From Rhodothermales bacterium (lineage in GTDB: Bacteria; Bacteroidota; Rhodothermia; Rhodothermales; VXPQ01), in assembly GCA_951812345.1 (NCBI GenBank), contig OX638295.1, positions 1,250,759 to 1,314,758 of the forward strand: a stretch of DNA of 64,000 nt. Direction: 5' to 3'. This document shows, in pieces, positions 1 through 8,880 of the stretch. Below the pieces are notes generated by a model, which did no database searches, was not told where the DNA came from, and worked only from the letters and a program-made list of their open reading frames with translations. Numbering within the stretch: the first letter of the stretch is position 1; every line of letters begins with the position of its first letter. A program made the translations under genes and the position numbers.

Positions 1-632
1 GCATCGATATTCTCCATCGAGGCATTGCCCCAATCGAACAAAGCCTCCGAAGAAGAGGGGAAGGCCGATTGTGTGCGGATGCTTCCCTCTACGATGTCTA
101 CGAGACTGGACCGGAAGGACCAGGTGTTGGCGTTCGATCGGGAGGTATCGGTAACGGCCTGGAAAAGCTCGGTGATATTCCAGACGCCCGACTCATCTCT
201 TTGCAGTGTGAGGCGCGGGCGAACGAGCGTAACATGCCCTGTAGAGATGGTGCGGCTTATCAGCGAACGCCATGTGGGATGCAGAATCACCGAATCGATG
301 CGGGCGATCGTTTTCCCGTCGGGGGCCTGCACAACGACTTGCTGCGCAGTGAGCCGTCCGGGCACGCTGCCCGACAATCTGCCGATCTCCAGATGCCCTG
401 CCAGCGATCGGTTTATCAGGTACTCTGTTCCACTGTGCAGTATTTTCCGACCTTGCTCGGTACGTGCCAGAGCGAAGAATGCCAACACTCCAAACAGCGC
501 CGCGTACAAGGCGAACTGCAGGAGACGGCGGGAGATGCGTATGGCTCGGCGGGAGGACAAGGCATAAAAAGGTTTTATAAGATGAGTACGCAGGCGTTCC
601 GAAATAGTGCCTGCGTACGCAACGCGTTGCAC
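1..632 (-). CDS. tamB: TamB/AsmA-like outer-membrane assembly protein (C-terminus outside window)
   Basis: The minus strand is open from position 632 to the window edge, giving the first 210 residues of a large protein. There is no ATG; I chose the GTG at 632 because a GGGGGAGG ribosome-binding site lies 11 bases upstream. A TTG at 641 is the alternative. A basic stretch is followed by one hydrophobic anchor (FALYAALFGVLAFFALA) and then by TEQGR and a beta-rich region with GHLEIGRLSGSVPGRL, the usual start of TamB-type proteins that span the periplasm and help insert outer-membrane proteins or move lipids. It starts 21 bp after aroB, so the two are probably cotranscribed. The family call rests on the N-terminus only; an AsmA-like relative is possible. 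Confidence 0.75.
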   Translation of the reverse strand, partial: MQRVAYAGTISERLRTHLIKPFYALSSRRAIRISRRLLQFALYAALFGVLAFFALARTEQGRKILHSGTEYLINRSLAGHLEIGRLSGSVPGRLTAQQVVVQAPDGKTIARIDSVILHPTWRSLISRTISTGHVTLVRPRLTLQRDESGVWNITELFQAVTDTSRSNANTWSFRSSLVDIVEGSIRTQSAFPSSSEALFDWGNASMENID

Positions 633-653
633 GCTTGTCAAAACCTCCCCCGA

Positions 654-1724
654 TCAGCCGATAGCCTCCTGAGCGAACGCCCAGGCCTTTTTTACCAGGC
701 TGGAGGGTATGTCTGAAGCCACGTAGGCATGGCCGATTCGGTCAAGCAGCACAAGCCGGACGCTGCCCCTGCGCACCTTTTTGTCGAGATTCATGGCGTC
801 CATAAGATCCGCTATCGAAAGAGAAGCAAGTCCGGGGGGCACTGGAATACGCCGGACGATGCGATCGGCTCGCTCGGCGTCGAACCCTGGCGCGGTATGT
901 TCGGAAAGGTGCAAGGCGGCGCGCATGCCCGCCGCTACGGCTTCACCATGTGTGTATTCTCCGTATCCGGCTACTTTTTCGATGGCATGTGCGAACGTAT
1001 GGCCGAAATTCAGAATGGTTCGCAGCCCGGTTTCAAATTCGTCTTCGCGCACGATGCGCACTTTCACAGCTGCTGCGCGAGGAACGATGCGTTCTACGAC
1101 AGATTCATTTCGATCAAACAACGCATCCGCCTGCGTTTCCAACTCTGTGAAGAGCGCATCGTCGGCGATAAGGCCGTGTTTGATGACTTCCGCAAGGCCA
1201 CTGGTCCACTCGCGCGTTGGGAGGGATTTCAGTAAACCCGGATCCGTCAGGATACCGGTGGGGCGATAGAATGCACCGATCAGGTTCTTTCCGGTTGTAT
1301 GGTTGATTCCGGTTTTGCCACCGATAGAGCTGTCTACCTGCGCAACCAATGTGGTAGGAACCTGAAAGAGCGGAATGCCGCGAAGCAGTGTAGCCGCTGC
1401 AAAACCGGCGAGATCGCCTACGACACCCCCCCCGAAGGCCACGAGGGGCGTACCCCGTTCGATGCCCCATGCAAGCGCCCGGTTGTAGATTTCGGCGAGC
1501 CGGTCTTGCGACTTGGTTGCTTCGCCGGGCGGCAATACGATGAGGTGCGGCTCGAATTTTTTCAGTGCAAGGCTGTTACATACAGCGTCTCCGTAGAGCG
1601 CTGCCACGTGTTCGTCTGTCACCACGAGACACCGGTCGGCCTCGACGCCTCCGGAGCGTATTACCGCAGGCAACGTATCGAGCGGTGCGAAAGAGATGGG
1701 GATGGGAGTGGTCGTCGTATGCAT
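654..1724 (-). CDS. aroB: 3-dehydroquinate synthase
   Basis: This 356-residue protein has the length and motifs of AroB, which cyclises DAHP to 3-dehydroquinate in the second step of the shikimate pathway, using NAD and a divalent metal in the cytoplasm. The glycine-rich NAD segment (GGGVVGDLAGFAAA), the PTTLVAQVDSSIGGKTGIN stretch, the metal-binding EVIKHG and the NFGHTFAHAIE motif are all visible in order. It starts at ATG 1724, about 35 bp from palindromic element copy A, and is followed by the tamB-like gene. No other shikimate gene is in the window. Confidence 0.97.
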   Translation of the reverse strand: MHTTTTPIPISFAPLDTLPAVIRSGGVEADRCLVVTDEHVAALYGDAVCNSLALKKFEPHLIVLPPGEATKSQDRLAEIYNRALAWGIERGTPLVAFGGGVVGDLAGFAAATLLRGIPLFQVPTTLVAQVDSSIGGKTGINHTTGKNLIGAFYRPTGILTDPGLLKSLPTREWTSGLAEVIKHGLIADDALFTELETQADALFDRNESVVERIVPRAAAVKVRIVREDEFETGLRTILNFGHTFAHAIEKVAGYGEYTHGEAVAAGMRAALHLSEHTAPGFDAERADRIVRRIPVPPGLASLSIADLMDAMNLDKKVRRGSVRLVLLDRIGHAYVASDIPSSLVKKAWAFAQEAIG

Positions 1725-1760
1725 GGGACGGTGCGGACGAGTCCGTTGGGAGGCGCAATA

Positions 1761-1859
1761 TAGGATACTCTGATCAAAACCGCTTCGCTCAGCGCTTCAC
1801 GGACGTGAAGCGCCCCTCGCAATCTCTGAGCCTTGCGGACTTAATTCAGAGTATCCATA
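1761..1859 (+). repeat. Palindromic GGATAC element, copy A (about 99 bp)
   Basis: The copy begins TAGGATACTCTGATCAAAAC, continues with CGCTTCGCTCAGC, and ends GCGGACTTAATTCAGAGTATCC. It contains a perfect inner hairpin, GCGCTTCACG/CGTGAAGCGC, around 1793-1814. It occupies the divergent intergenic space between aroB and the lipoprotein gene, where both promoters should lie. Confidence 0.9.
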
Positions 1860-1941
1860 AGGGATGGGAGGGGAACTGTGTGCAGCCGATGCGATAAGAC
1901 ATACAGGCGTTGCGTATTTTTATGGAACAGGGAGGTGTGGC

Positions 1942-2382
1942 ATGATCATCGCAAGACTTGTTGTAACGCTGGCCGTTTTTGTTCCGCTTGTTGCGGGCTG
2001 CAGTGCGTCGAAAGATGTGGCCCAGGGGGACGAAGCAGTGGTGGATTCCCTTCGCTACGGGAAGGCTGTCTATGTACTCATCGACGGCAGGGACGCGGGT
2101 ACCGTTCCCAAGACCATTCGTTTGTACCGTAGCTACGGCACGCGGGAGGTTTCCCTTTTTCAGCAGGGCAAGGAGATTCGCAAGTACGAAATAGGTATTG
2201 CCGCGACCTCGGCCGGCGAGCAGGCCCGTATGGGATTCTGGAGCAACCGTTCGGCGGACGGGGAAACCTACGATGTGCGTACGCTGCCGAATAAGGACGA
2301 GGTATACCTGATTCCCTTTTCCGAGAATCCTATGCGGATCGAGGACCACCAGTATGGGCTTACTATGCTGGTTCGGGAGTAG
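1942..2382 (+). CDS. Small lipoprotein of unknown function, possible PEGA-like domain
   Basis: I do not recognise a specific family. The start at ATG 1942 is preceded by GGGAGGTG and gives 146 residues. The open frame reaches further upstream, but only this start yields a clean lipoprotein signal: MIIAR, a hydrophobic core, and the lipobox LVAGC. The mature part contains VYVLIDGRDAGTVPKTIRL, which resembles the PEGA-type beta repeats of surface proteins, but the match is weak. It probably sits in the outer or inner membrane facing the periplasm. It converges on the degP-like gene with about 31 bp between stops. Confidence 0.7.
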   Translation: MIIARLVVTLAVFVPLVAGCSASKDVAQGDEAVVDSLRYGKAVYVLIDGRDAGTVPKTIRLYRSYGTREVSLFQQGKEIRKYEIGIAATSAGEQARMGFWSNRSADGETYDVRTLPNKDEVYLIPFSENPMRIEDHQYGLTMLVRE

Positions 2383-2413
2383 CCGGCCCTAAGTCGTCTC
2401 CCGACGTCCTGTC

Positions 2414-3991
2414 TTATTCCTCTTGCGCTTCGGGCTTTCTCAACGCAGTTATTCCAGCGCCTCCGTTCGGTGTGCGTAGCCGGACGATAAAGGCCTTGCC
2501 CGCTTCTATATTTTCGTAGACCGCCTCGAACTCTTTAAGGTTGCCGACTTTTTCCCGATCGATCTCCGAGATGACAGCGCCACGGTGGAGGTTTGCTTCA
2601 CGAGCCGCGTAACTCGTCGGGTCTATATCCATAACGATCACGCCATCGATCGCTTCCTCCTCGAAACCTGCATCGCGAGCCAGATCCGGGGTAAGGTTGC
2701 TAAGGGTGATACCGAGTTCGCCCATCAGGCGGTCACCGATAGCTTCCGACGCGTTCTCGTTTTTGGCCAGGGGTGATTCATTGTTCTCCCAGCCTCCGAG
2801 TTTGATACGGAAGGTTTTCTGATCCCCGTCCCGGTTCACCTCGATCTCCGCAACGTCTCCCGGCTTCATGGCGCCGATCCATAGGGAGAGCTGCTGATGA
2901 TCGCTCAGTTGCTTCCCATTCAGGCTGACAATGATGTCGCCCGGGCGGATACCTGCATTGTCCGCTGCAGAGCCGGTCACTACGGACCCGACAACCGCTG
3001 CGCCTTGAGGCAGGCTCAGCGTCTCGACAAGGGCTTCACTCGCGGGGCCATAACTTACGCCAAGCTTCCCGCGCTCGACGCGCCCGGTGGCGATCAACTG
3101 ATCGGCCACGTTTCGTACGGTATTGACGGGGATGGCGAAGCCGATCCCCTGATATCCGCCCGTGCGGGTGATGATGGCCGTGTTGATACCGACCAGTTCA
3201 CCGCGCAGGTTGACCAACGGGCCTCCGGAATTTCCCGGATTGATGGCCGCGTCCGTCTGAATGAAGTTATACGTGGGCGCTGGCCTGTTTTCATCATTGT
3301 CATTTGCGCTGCCGTTTCCTATTCGAATCCGGCCTGTTGCGCTGATGATACCTGCTGTAACGGTATTTCCGAGCGATGCTTCTATAGGCGATCCGAAAGC
3401 CATGACCCATTGTCCAACCTTGATTTGGTCGGAGTCTCCCATACCGACATAGGGCAATGCTTCTGCGTCGATCTTGATCACGGCGACATCGCTCACCGGG
3501 TCCGCCCCGATGACGCGCGTCTCGTATTCCGTACCGTCCATGGCGATGACGGTCAACTCGTTCATGTTTTCGATCACATGATTATTGGTCAGGATGTGTC
3601 CGTCCGGCCGGATGAGTACGCCCGACCCGAGTCCCGTTCGGGGAATCTGCGGGACATTGAAGTCGAAATCTCTGAAGAAATTTCGGAACGGGCTGTTCTC
3701 GAAAGGATTTGTCCGCGGCTCATCCGGGTTCCACTCGGTCGGGATGTTTTTTGCCTGGATCTGTACGACCGCCGGATTGACGCGCTCGACTACCTGTGTA
3801 AATGCGTCTTCAAGGGTTGTTGCTTCAGGGAGCGCATCGGGAAACGGGGCACTTTCGGCAGCCCGGGTCTCGACGCCGGTTTTGTCCCCTATACCGAATA
3901 GGTTGGCTCCCATCATTGCAAACAAGCCGCCGGACAGGAAAACGACAACGATCACGGCCAGAGAAACGGGGTAATTTCTTTTTGTGCGCAT
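2414..3991 (-). CDS. degP: DegP/HtrA-family periplasmic serine protease (Do)
   Basis: A 525-residue trypsin-like protease with an N-terminal membrane anchor or signal (residues about 8-30), a protease domain, and two PDZ domains. The catalytic triad is visible: His in ILTNNHVI, Asp in DPVSDVAVI, and Ser in INPGNSGGPLVN. The first PDZ follows around residues 300-395 and the second around 425-515. Members degrade or refold misfolded envelope proteins. It is monocistronic as far as the sequence shows: 164 bp without a recognisable gene separates its start from the end of fumC upstream. Whether it is DegP, DegQ or DegS-like cannot be told from sequence alone. Confidence 0.93.
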   Translation of the reverse strand: MRTKRNYPVSLAVIVVVFLSGGLFAMMGANLFGIGDKTGVETRAAESAPFPDALPEATTLEDAFTQVVERVNPAVVQIQAKNIPTEWNPDEPRTNPFENSPFRNFFRDFDFNVPQIPRTGLGSGVLIRPDGHILTNNHVIENMNELTVIAMDGTEYETRVIGADPVSDVAVIKIDAEALPYVGMGDSDQIKVGQWVMAFGSPIEASLGNTVTAGIISATGRIRIGNGSANDNDENRPAPTYNFIQTDAAINPGNSGGPLVNLRGELVGINTAIITRTGGYQGIGFAIPVNTVRNVADQLIATGRVERGKLGVSYGPASEALVETLSLPQGAAVVGSVVTGSAADNAGIRPGDIIVSLNGKQLSDHQQLSLWIGAMKPGDVAEIEVNRDGDQKTFRIKLGGWENNESPLAKNENASEAIGDRLMGELGITLSNLTPDLARDAGFEEEAIDGVIVMDIDPTSYAAREANLHRGAVISEIDREKVGNLKEFEAVYENIEAGKAFIVRLRTPNGGAGITALRKPEAQEE

Positions 3992-4155
3992 GTTCGGATG
4001 TGGATTGGATTGCGACTATGTATGAGATACGGCGCCGCTGTACAAGGCAACGTGGCGGCCTATCTCTTTGGCAGACAAAAACGTGCCAAATTTCAAATTA
4101 TTGCGGGGATCGCATACAATGCGGGTTGTTTGTCCGTGTCACAGGCTACGTATGG

Positions 4156-5556
4156 TTATGTGCCCGGAATGCCCGGTTCAGTCATGGGGCGTACATCGAG
4201 AATGGCGTCAATCTCCGCCTCCGGGATCAGATTCATTTCCCGGAGGACATCCCGCACCGAGCGCCGTTCCAGCGCCGCCTTTTTGGCAACCTCTGACGCT
4301 TTGTCATACCCGATAGCGGCATTGAGCGCCGTTGCAATAGATGGATTCAATTCCAGCAATTCGCGGCAGCGTGCGCGATCCGCCTCAACACCTTCTATGC
4401 AGCGGGTTCGGAACGCATCGCATGCCCCGGCCAGGATCGAGATGCTTTCCAGCATGCAATGCGCCATAACGGGCATCATCACATTCAGTTCGAGGTTGCC
4501 ATGCTGTCCGCCGATCGTGATGGTCGCATGGTTACCCATTACGCGGGCGCAGGTCATCATCATGGCCTCGCTGAGCACAGGATTGACCTTGCCCGGCATG
4601 ATGGACGATCCGGGCTGTACGGCGGGGAGCCGGATTTCGGCCGCTCCGCTGGTAGGGCCTGCTCCGAGATAGCGCAGGTCGTTCGCTATTTTCATCAATG
4701 AGACAGCCAGCGTATTGAGTGCTCCGGATGCGCTGACGTACGCATCTCTGGCGGACTGTGCTTCGAAGTGATTTTCCGCTTCGCGGAATGTCAGCCCGGA
4801 TAACCCGGAGAGGTTTGCAATCGCTTTTTCGGGGAATTGCTTGTGCCGGTTGATTCCTGTCCCCGTGGCCGTACCTCCGAGGGCCAGTTCTTCCAATTCG
4901 CCGGAAGCATGGTGCAGGCGGCGCATGCCCTGCGCTATCTGGGACGCATATCCTCCAAACTCCTGTCCGAGTCGCACGGGCGTAGCGTCCATCAGGTGGG
5001 TGCGTCCGCTTTTTACAATGTCGTCAAATGAGATGGACTTGTCCGTAAGAGCCTCCTGGAGCCGCTCCAGCGCAGGGAGTAATGTATGCTCGATGACAAT
5101 GCGGGCAGCGATGTGCATGGCCGTCGGAATGACATCGTTCGACGACTGCGACATGTTTACATCATCGTTCGGATGGATATGCCTGTCATGCCGTTTTCCG
5201 CCTAACACCTTGTTTGCAAGCGTTGCGATCACCTCATTGGCATTCATGTTTGTAGAGGTGCCGCTGCCTGTCTGAAAAATATCCAGAACGAATTGGTCGT
5301 CGTATTTTCCGTCGATGATTTGCTGCGCGGCGTTCGCGATGGCCTCTGCCTTGTCCTCCGGTAGCATACCCAGCGAACAGTTTGCGCGGGCAGCAGCATG
5401 CTTTATCATACCGAGCGCCTGAATGAAAGCCCGCGGAAAGCGAAGACCGCTAATGGGGAAATTCTCGGCAGCTCGTTGCGTCTGTGCACCGAAGAGCGCG
5501 TCGGCCGGCACGCGAACCTCGCCGAGCGAATCGGTTTCAATACGAAACTCAGGCAT
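4156..5556 (-). CDS. fumC: Class II fumarate hydratase
   Basis: A 466-residue protein of the fumarase/aspartase superfamily. The signature GSSIMPGKVNP is present, along with TGSGTSTNMNANEV near the N-terminus and SGRTHLMDATPV in the middle; the combination of these and the length point to FumC rather than aspartase or argininosuccinate lyase. It interconverts fumarate and L-malate in the TCA cycle without an iron-sulfur cluster. It is divergent from panC with only 52 bp between the start codons, so the two share a short promoter region. Confidence 0.95.
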   Translation of the reverse strand: MPEFRIETDSLGEVRVPADALFGAQTQRAAENFPISGLRFPRAFIQALGMIKHAAARANCSLGMLPEDKAEAIANAAQQIIDGKYDDQFVLDIFQTGSGTSTNMNANEVIATLANKVLGGKRHDRHIHPNDDVNMSQSSNDVIPTAMHIAARIVIEHTLLPALERLQEALTDKSISFDDIVKSGRTHLMDATPVRLGQEFGGYASQIAQGMRRLHHASGELEELALGGTATGTGINRHKQFPEKAIANLSGLSGLTFREAENHFEAQSARDAYVSASGALNTLAVSLMKIANDLRYLGAGPTSGAAEIRLPAVQPGSSIMPGKVNPVLSEAMMMTCARVMGNHATITIGGQHGNLELNVMMPVMAHCMLESISILAGACDAFRTRCIEGVEADRARCRELLELNPSIATALNAAIGYDKASEVAKKAALERRSVRDVLREMNLIPEAEIDAILDVRPMTEPGIPGT

Positions 5557-5608
5557 GGGAATACAATATGATGATGGCGGGAGTACGAGACATTATACGC
5601 TGCACACT

Positions 5609-6511
5609 ATGAAAATAATCACTTCCGTTCGGAAGATGCAGGCATGGGCCGATCAGCGCCGCAGCGAAGGGCGCTGTATTGCGCTTGTACCCACCATGGG
5701 GGCTTTACACGCAGGGCATGATGCGCTCGTTCGGACGGCGCTTTCCTCTGCGGACGATGTGGTGGTATCCATTTTTGTAAATCCGACACAGTTCGGCCCC
5801 CAGGAGGATTTTAATGCCTACCCGCGTTATCTCGATGAGGATGTGGAAATTCTTGGCAAGTTGTCTTCCAGGCTTACTGTGTTTGCTCCCGGAGTAGGGG
5901 AGATGTACCCGGCAGATATAGAGGCGGATCGGATATCTGTCGATGTGGGGGATATGAGCCGGTATTTGTGCGGAAAATTCAGGCAGGGGCATTTCGAGGG
6001 CGTGGCAACGGTCGTGTTGAAGCTGTTCCATGCATGTCGTCCACACGTGGCTGTTTTCGGGTTGAAGGATGCACAGCAATTTGTCATTCTGAGCAGGTTG
6101 GTGCGGGATATGCTGCTGGACGTCAGGATGGTCGGTGTGCCGACTGTCCGTGCCGCAGATGGATTAGCGTTTTCGTCCCGCAACGCCTGTCTGTCTCCTG
6201 GGCAGCGCAAAGCGGCTGTCGTTGTGTCGCAGGCGGTGCATGGCGCAGAGGAGGCTATCAAGGAGGGGGAACAGCGTTCGGAAGCACTGGTTGAAATCAT
6301 GCGCTCCATCCTGCGACGAGAGGACGATGCACGTGTACAGTACGCGGATGTAGTGGATGCGGATACGTTGCAGCCGATCAAGGAAATATTGCCGGGCCAG
6401 CACGTACTGGCGGCCGTAGCCGTTTATTTCGGGGGTACACGGCTCATTGACAGTGTTTTTACGCAGGCTCCGGCGGATCAGGGTATAGAAAAACATGACG
6501 AAGAAAGTTAA
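5609..6511 (+). CDS. panC: Pantothenate synthetase
   Basis: This 300-residue enzyme joins pantoate and beta-alanine with ATP to make pantothenate. The nucleotidyl-transferase HIGH-like motif (PTMGALHAGH), FVNPTQFGPQEDF and the catalytic-loop region FGLKDAQQF are visible. The open frame extends upstream to 5423 antisense to fumC, but homology begins at ATG 5609 (MKIITSV). The TAA stop at 6509-6511 is part of the terminal repeat of palindromic element copy B. panD follows in the same direction, so the two beta-alanine/pantothenate steps are likely one transcription unit interrupted by the element. Confidence 0.96.
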   Translation: MKIITSVRKMQAWADQRRSEGRCIALVPTMGALHAGHDALVRTALSSADDVVVSIFVNPTQFGPQEDFNAYPRYLDEDVEILGKLSSRLTVFAPGVGEMYPADIEADRISVDVGDMSRYLCGKFRQGHFEGVATVVLKLFHACRPHVAVFGLKDAQQFVILSRLVRDMLLDVRMVGVPTVRAADGLAFSSRNACLSPGQRKAAVVVSQAVHGAEEAIKEGEQRSEALVEIMRSILRREDDARVQYADVVDADTLQPIKEILPGQHVLAAVAVYFGGTRLIDSVFTQAPADQGIEKHDEES

Positions 6512-6557
6512 GGATACTCGGCCTCTGAACTTTGCGGACTTAATCAGAGTATTCTTA
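6508..6557 (+). repeat. Palindromic GGATAC element, copy B (minimal, about 50 bp)
   Basis: The sequence reads TTAAGGATACTC, then CTCTGAACTTTGCGGACTTA, then ATCAGAGTATTCTTA. It is one of two minimal copies (the other is copy I) that keep only the termini and the GCGGACTTAATCAGAG core. It lies between panC and panD, and its left terminus includes the panC stop codon. Confidence 0.85.
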
Positions 6558-6611
6558 GATTACCTGTGATGCTCACCTCAGTTATGTGAAAGACCGGACA
6601 GCCGGATTGTT

Positions 6612-7007
6612 ATGACCGTTTCGATGTTCAAGGCAAAGTTGCAGCGCCTTCGGGTTACCGAAGCCGATCTCTATTACGAAGGCTCCATTACGCTGGACGA
6701 ATCGTTGCTTGAAGCAGGAGGGATCCTTCCCTACGAAAAGGTGCAGGTCGTCAATGTAAACAACGGTTCGCGCCTTGAAACATACGCTATCCCGGGTCCG
6801 GCCGGCAGCGGTATCGTCAAGTTGAATGGTCCGGCCGCCCGCTCGGCTTCCCAGGGGGACGAAGTCATTGTCATCGCGTATGTCCACATGACGCCCGAGG
6901 AGACTCGCCATCACCGCCCTCGCGTGGTTCTGGTGGACGAAGAAAACAGACCGGTGGACATAAAGGATCTCCCGGCGATAGAGTCAGCGGGCATGCTGGC
7001 GTTCTGA
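6612..7007 (+). CDS. panD: Aspartate 1-decarboxylase (pyruvoyl type)
   Basis: A 131-residue protein matching PanD, which decarboxylates aspartate to the beta-alanine used by PanC. The self-cleavage site that makes the pyruvoyl group is visible as Gly-Ser in YYEGSITLD, and the Tyr and Thr residues of AYVHMTPEE fit the family. ATG 6612 (MTVSMFKAK) is used here; the internal ATG at 6624 matches the usual MFxxKL start equally well. It is slightly longer than the common 115-125 residues because of a C-terminal tail. Confidence 0.95.
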   Translation: MTVSMFKAKLQRLRVTEADLYYEGSITLDESLLEAGGILPYEKVQVVNVNNGSRLETYAIPGPAGSGIVKLNGPAARSASQGDEVIVIAYVHMTPEETRHHRPRVVLVDEENRPVDIKDLPAIESAGMLAF

Positions 7008-7039
7008 TCTTTCCTTACGGATATTCTGGTTCAAGTCGC

Positions 7040-7885
7040 ATGAGCCAGTGCAGGACATCTGTAGTGGGAGCCGGCGCCATGGGGTGCGGCATTGCTCATG
7101 TCTTTGCCCTGCATGGGCATCCGGTACATCTCGTCGACGTGTCCCCGGTCGCTCTCGAACGGGCTCTTGTTTCGATCCGGCGAAATCTGGGCCGGCAGGG
7201 CGTAGCGCATCCGGAAGAAGTCTTGCGCCGTATCGTTTCTTTTTCCGATCTGCACGAGGCGGTGGCGCACGCCGACCTGGTTATAGAGGCCGTACCGGAG
7301 GACCTGGCACGCAAACAAACCGTGTTCGCAGGCCTGGATGCTGCGGCGCCGGCCCATGCCGTGTTAGCAAGCAACACATCCTCCATATCTATTGCCTCGC
7401 TGGCCTCGGTTACTACCCGCCCCGAACAAGTCATCGGTATGCATTTCTTCAATCCGGTTCCGGTTATGGAGTTGGTTGAAGTCGTACGTGGCCCGGCGAC
7501 GAGCGAGGCGACATTCGAGCAGGTGTTCAACCTTGCGCGTGATCTGGGGAAGGAGCCGGTCGAGGTGCGGGATGCTCCGGGATTTGTTTCGAACCGGATA
7601 CTGATGCCGATGATCAACGAGGCCTGCCGCTGCGTTATGGACGGCGTGGCGTCGCCGGAGAGTGTCGATAAAGTGATGACCCTTGGGATGCGTCACCCGA
7701 TGGGACCGCTTGCCCTTGCGGATTTTATCGGGCTGGACGTGTGTTTGTCCATTATGGAAGTGCTCTATGAGGGACTGGCCGACGAGCGATACCAGCCCTG
7801 TTCTCTTCTCCGGGAGATGGTGGATGCGGGCCGACTGGGCCGCAAATCCGGACGCGGGTTTTACGATTACGACGCCGCTTCCTGA
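7040..7885 (+). CDS. 3-hydroxyacyl-CoA (3-hydroxybutyryl-CoA) dehydrogenase
   Basis: This 281-residue NAD-dependent enzyme interconverts 3-hydroxyacyl-CoA and 3-oxoacyl-CoA. The N-terminal Rossmann motif VVGAGAMGCGIAHVFA, SNTSSISI, the catalytic HFFNPVPVMELVEVV and the C-terminal helical domain with APGFVSNRI and GRLGRKSGRGFYDY are typical of the short, single-function Hbd/PaaH form. No thiolase or enoyl-CoA hydratase neighbours it, so chain-length and pathway (beta-oxidation, phenylacetate or butyrate) are open. Its end overlaps the end of the convergent phoH gene by 19 bp. Confidence 0.93.
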   Translation: MSQCRTSVVGAGAMGCGIAHVFALHGHPVHLVDVSPVALERALVSIRRNLGRQGVAHPEEVLRRIVSFSDLHEAVAHADLVIEAVPEDLARKQTVFAGLDAAAPAHAVLASNTSSISIASLASVTTRPEQVIGMHFFNPVPVMELVEVVRGPATSEATFEQVFNLARDLGKEPVEVRDAPGFVSNRILMPMINEACRCVMDGVASPESVDKVMTLGMRHPMGPLALADFIGLDVCLSIMEVLYEGLADERYQPCSLLREMVDAGRLGRKSGRGFYDYDAAS

Positions 7886-8859
7886 TCGGGCGTACTATCT
7901 CTGACATCCGGACCGCCGCGTTCGTAGGCATCGATAATGTTTTTCACGAGGCGGTGACGCATAACGTCATGGCGGTCAAAGTAAACGAATCGGATGCCTT
8001 CTATGTCCGACAGTACGTCCCGGACCTCCACGAGTCCGCTTTGCTCGCGGGCCGGCAGGTCCGTCTGGGTGATGTCTCCGGTAACGATCGCCTGACTGTT
8101 TACTCCGAGGCGGGTCAGAAACATCTTCATTTGCAGCGAGGTGGCATTTTGAGCCTCATCCAGAATGACGAACGCATTGTTCAGCGTACGCCCGCGCATG
8201 TAGGCCAACGGCACAATCTCCACCACTCTTTTTTCCATGAGCCCCCGCAATTTTTCACTGGAGAGCATGTCTTCAAGGGCGTCATATAGCGGCCGCAGGT
8301 ACGGGTCAACCTTTTCCCGGAAATCTCCCGGCAGAAAGCCAAGCCGTTCACCGGCCTCTACTGCCGGCCGGGACAGTACGATCCGTTTTACCTTGCGTGA
8401 CTTGAGCGCAGATACCGCCAGAGCAACCGCAGTGTAGGTTTTCCCCGTGCCCGCCGGGCCAATGGCGAAAACGATGTCGTTCGATCTGGCGGCCTCCACC
8501 AGGTGGATCTGGCCGCGCATCGTCGCCCGAATGGCTTTACCTGAGGGTGTGAACAGGATGACATGGTGCGTGCCCATGGAACGGGAACCCGCGCCGTTCC
8601 CGGTGGTGAAGAGAGCCAGTACCGTGTCTACATCGTTTTCGGTCAGGGCGCCGTTACGGGTAATGACGCCAACGAGTTCTTCGACGATTCGCTCAATATC
8701 TTCTACGGCGCTTTTTTTACCGTTGAGCATGAGCGCATCGCCGCGTGCCGTGACGTGCGTTTCGGGAAAGGCCTGTTCGATCTTGCGCAGGTATGCGTCG
8801 TTGAAGCCGTACAGGAGGAGGGGTTCGACGCCTTCGATCGTTAATGTCTTTTCCGCCAA
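7867..8859 (-). CDS. phoH: PhoH family ATPase
   Basis: A P-loop protein with GPAGTGKTYTAVALA (Walker A) and VILDEAQNAT (Walker B), preceded by the KH-like region usual in PhoH/PhoL (GFNDAYLRKIEQ through AVEDIERIVEELV). The frame is open far upstream into dapF, but the family's N-terminus begins just before EGVEPLLLYG. I therefore place the start at TTG 8859, five bases after AAGGTG, which gives 330 residues, the usual size. It is likely an RNA-associated ATPase; in many bacteria it precedes ybeY, which is not here. The start is only 18 bp from that of dapF on the other strand. Confidence 0.9.
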   Translation of the reverse strand: MAEKTLTIEGVEPLLLYGFNDAYLRKIEQAFPETHVTARGDALMLNGKKSAVEDIERIVEELVGVITRNGALTENDVDTVLALFTTGNGAGSRSMGTHHVILFTPSGKAIRATMRGQIHLVEAARSNDIVFAIGPAGTGKTYTAVALAVSALKSRKVKRIVLSRPAVEAGERLGFLPGDFREKVDPYLRPLYDALEDMLSSEKLRGLMEKRVVEIVPLAYMRGRTLNNAFVILDEAQNATSLQMKMFLTRLGVNSQAIVTGDITQTDLPAREQSGLVEVRDVLSDIEGIRFVYFDRHDVMRHRLVKNIIDAYERGGPDVRDSTPDQEAAS

Positions 8860-8880
8860 GAGGTCACCTTGCTTGCTATG
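8857..8880. promoter_or_regulatory. Head-to-head phoH/dapF translation start region with a shared palindromic ribosome-binding site
   Basis: GAGGTCACCTT (8860-8870) reads as GAGGT before dapF on the plus strand and as AAGGTGACCTC before phoH on the minus strand. The core GGTGACC/GGTCACC is almost a perfect palindrome. The two coding regions begin 9-18 bp apart, so each promoter must lie inside the opposite gene. Confidence 0.6.

Noticed and set aside
2897-3901. Plus-strand 334-residue open frame opposite degP
   Set aside because: The minus strand encodes a full HtrA protease with catalytic triad and PDZ domains; the plus frame has no pattern.
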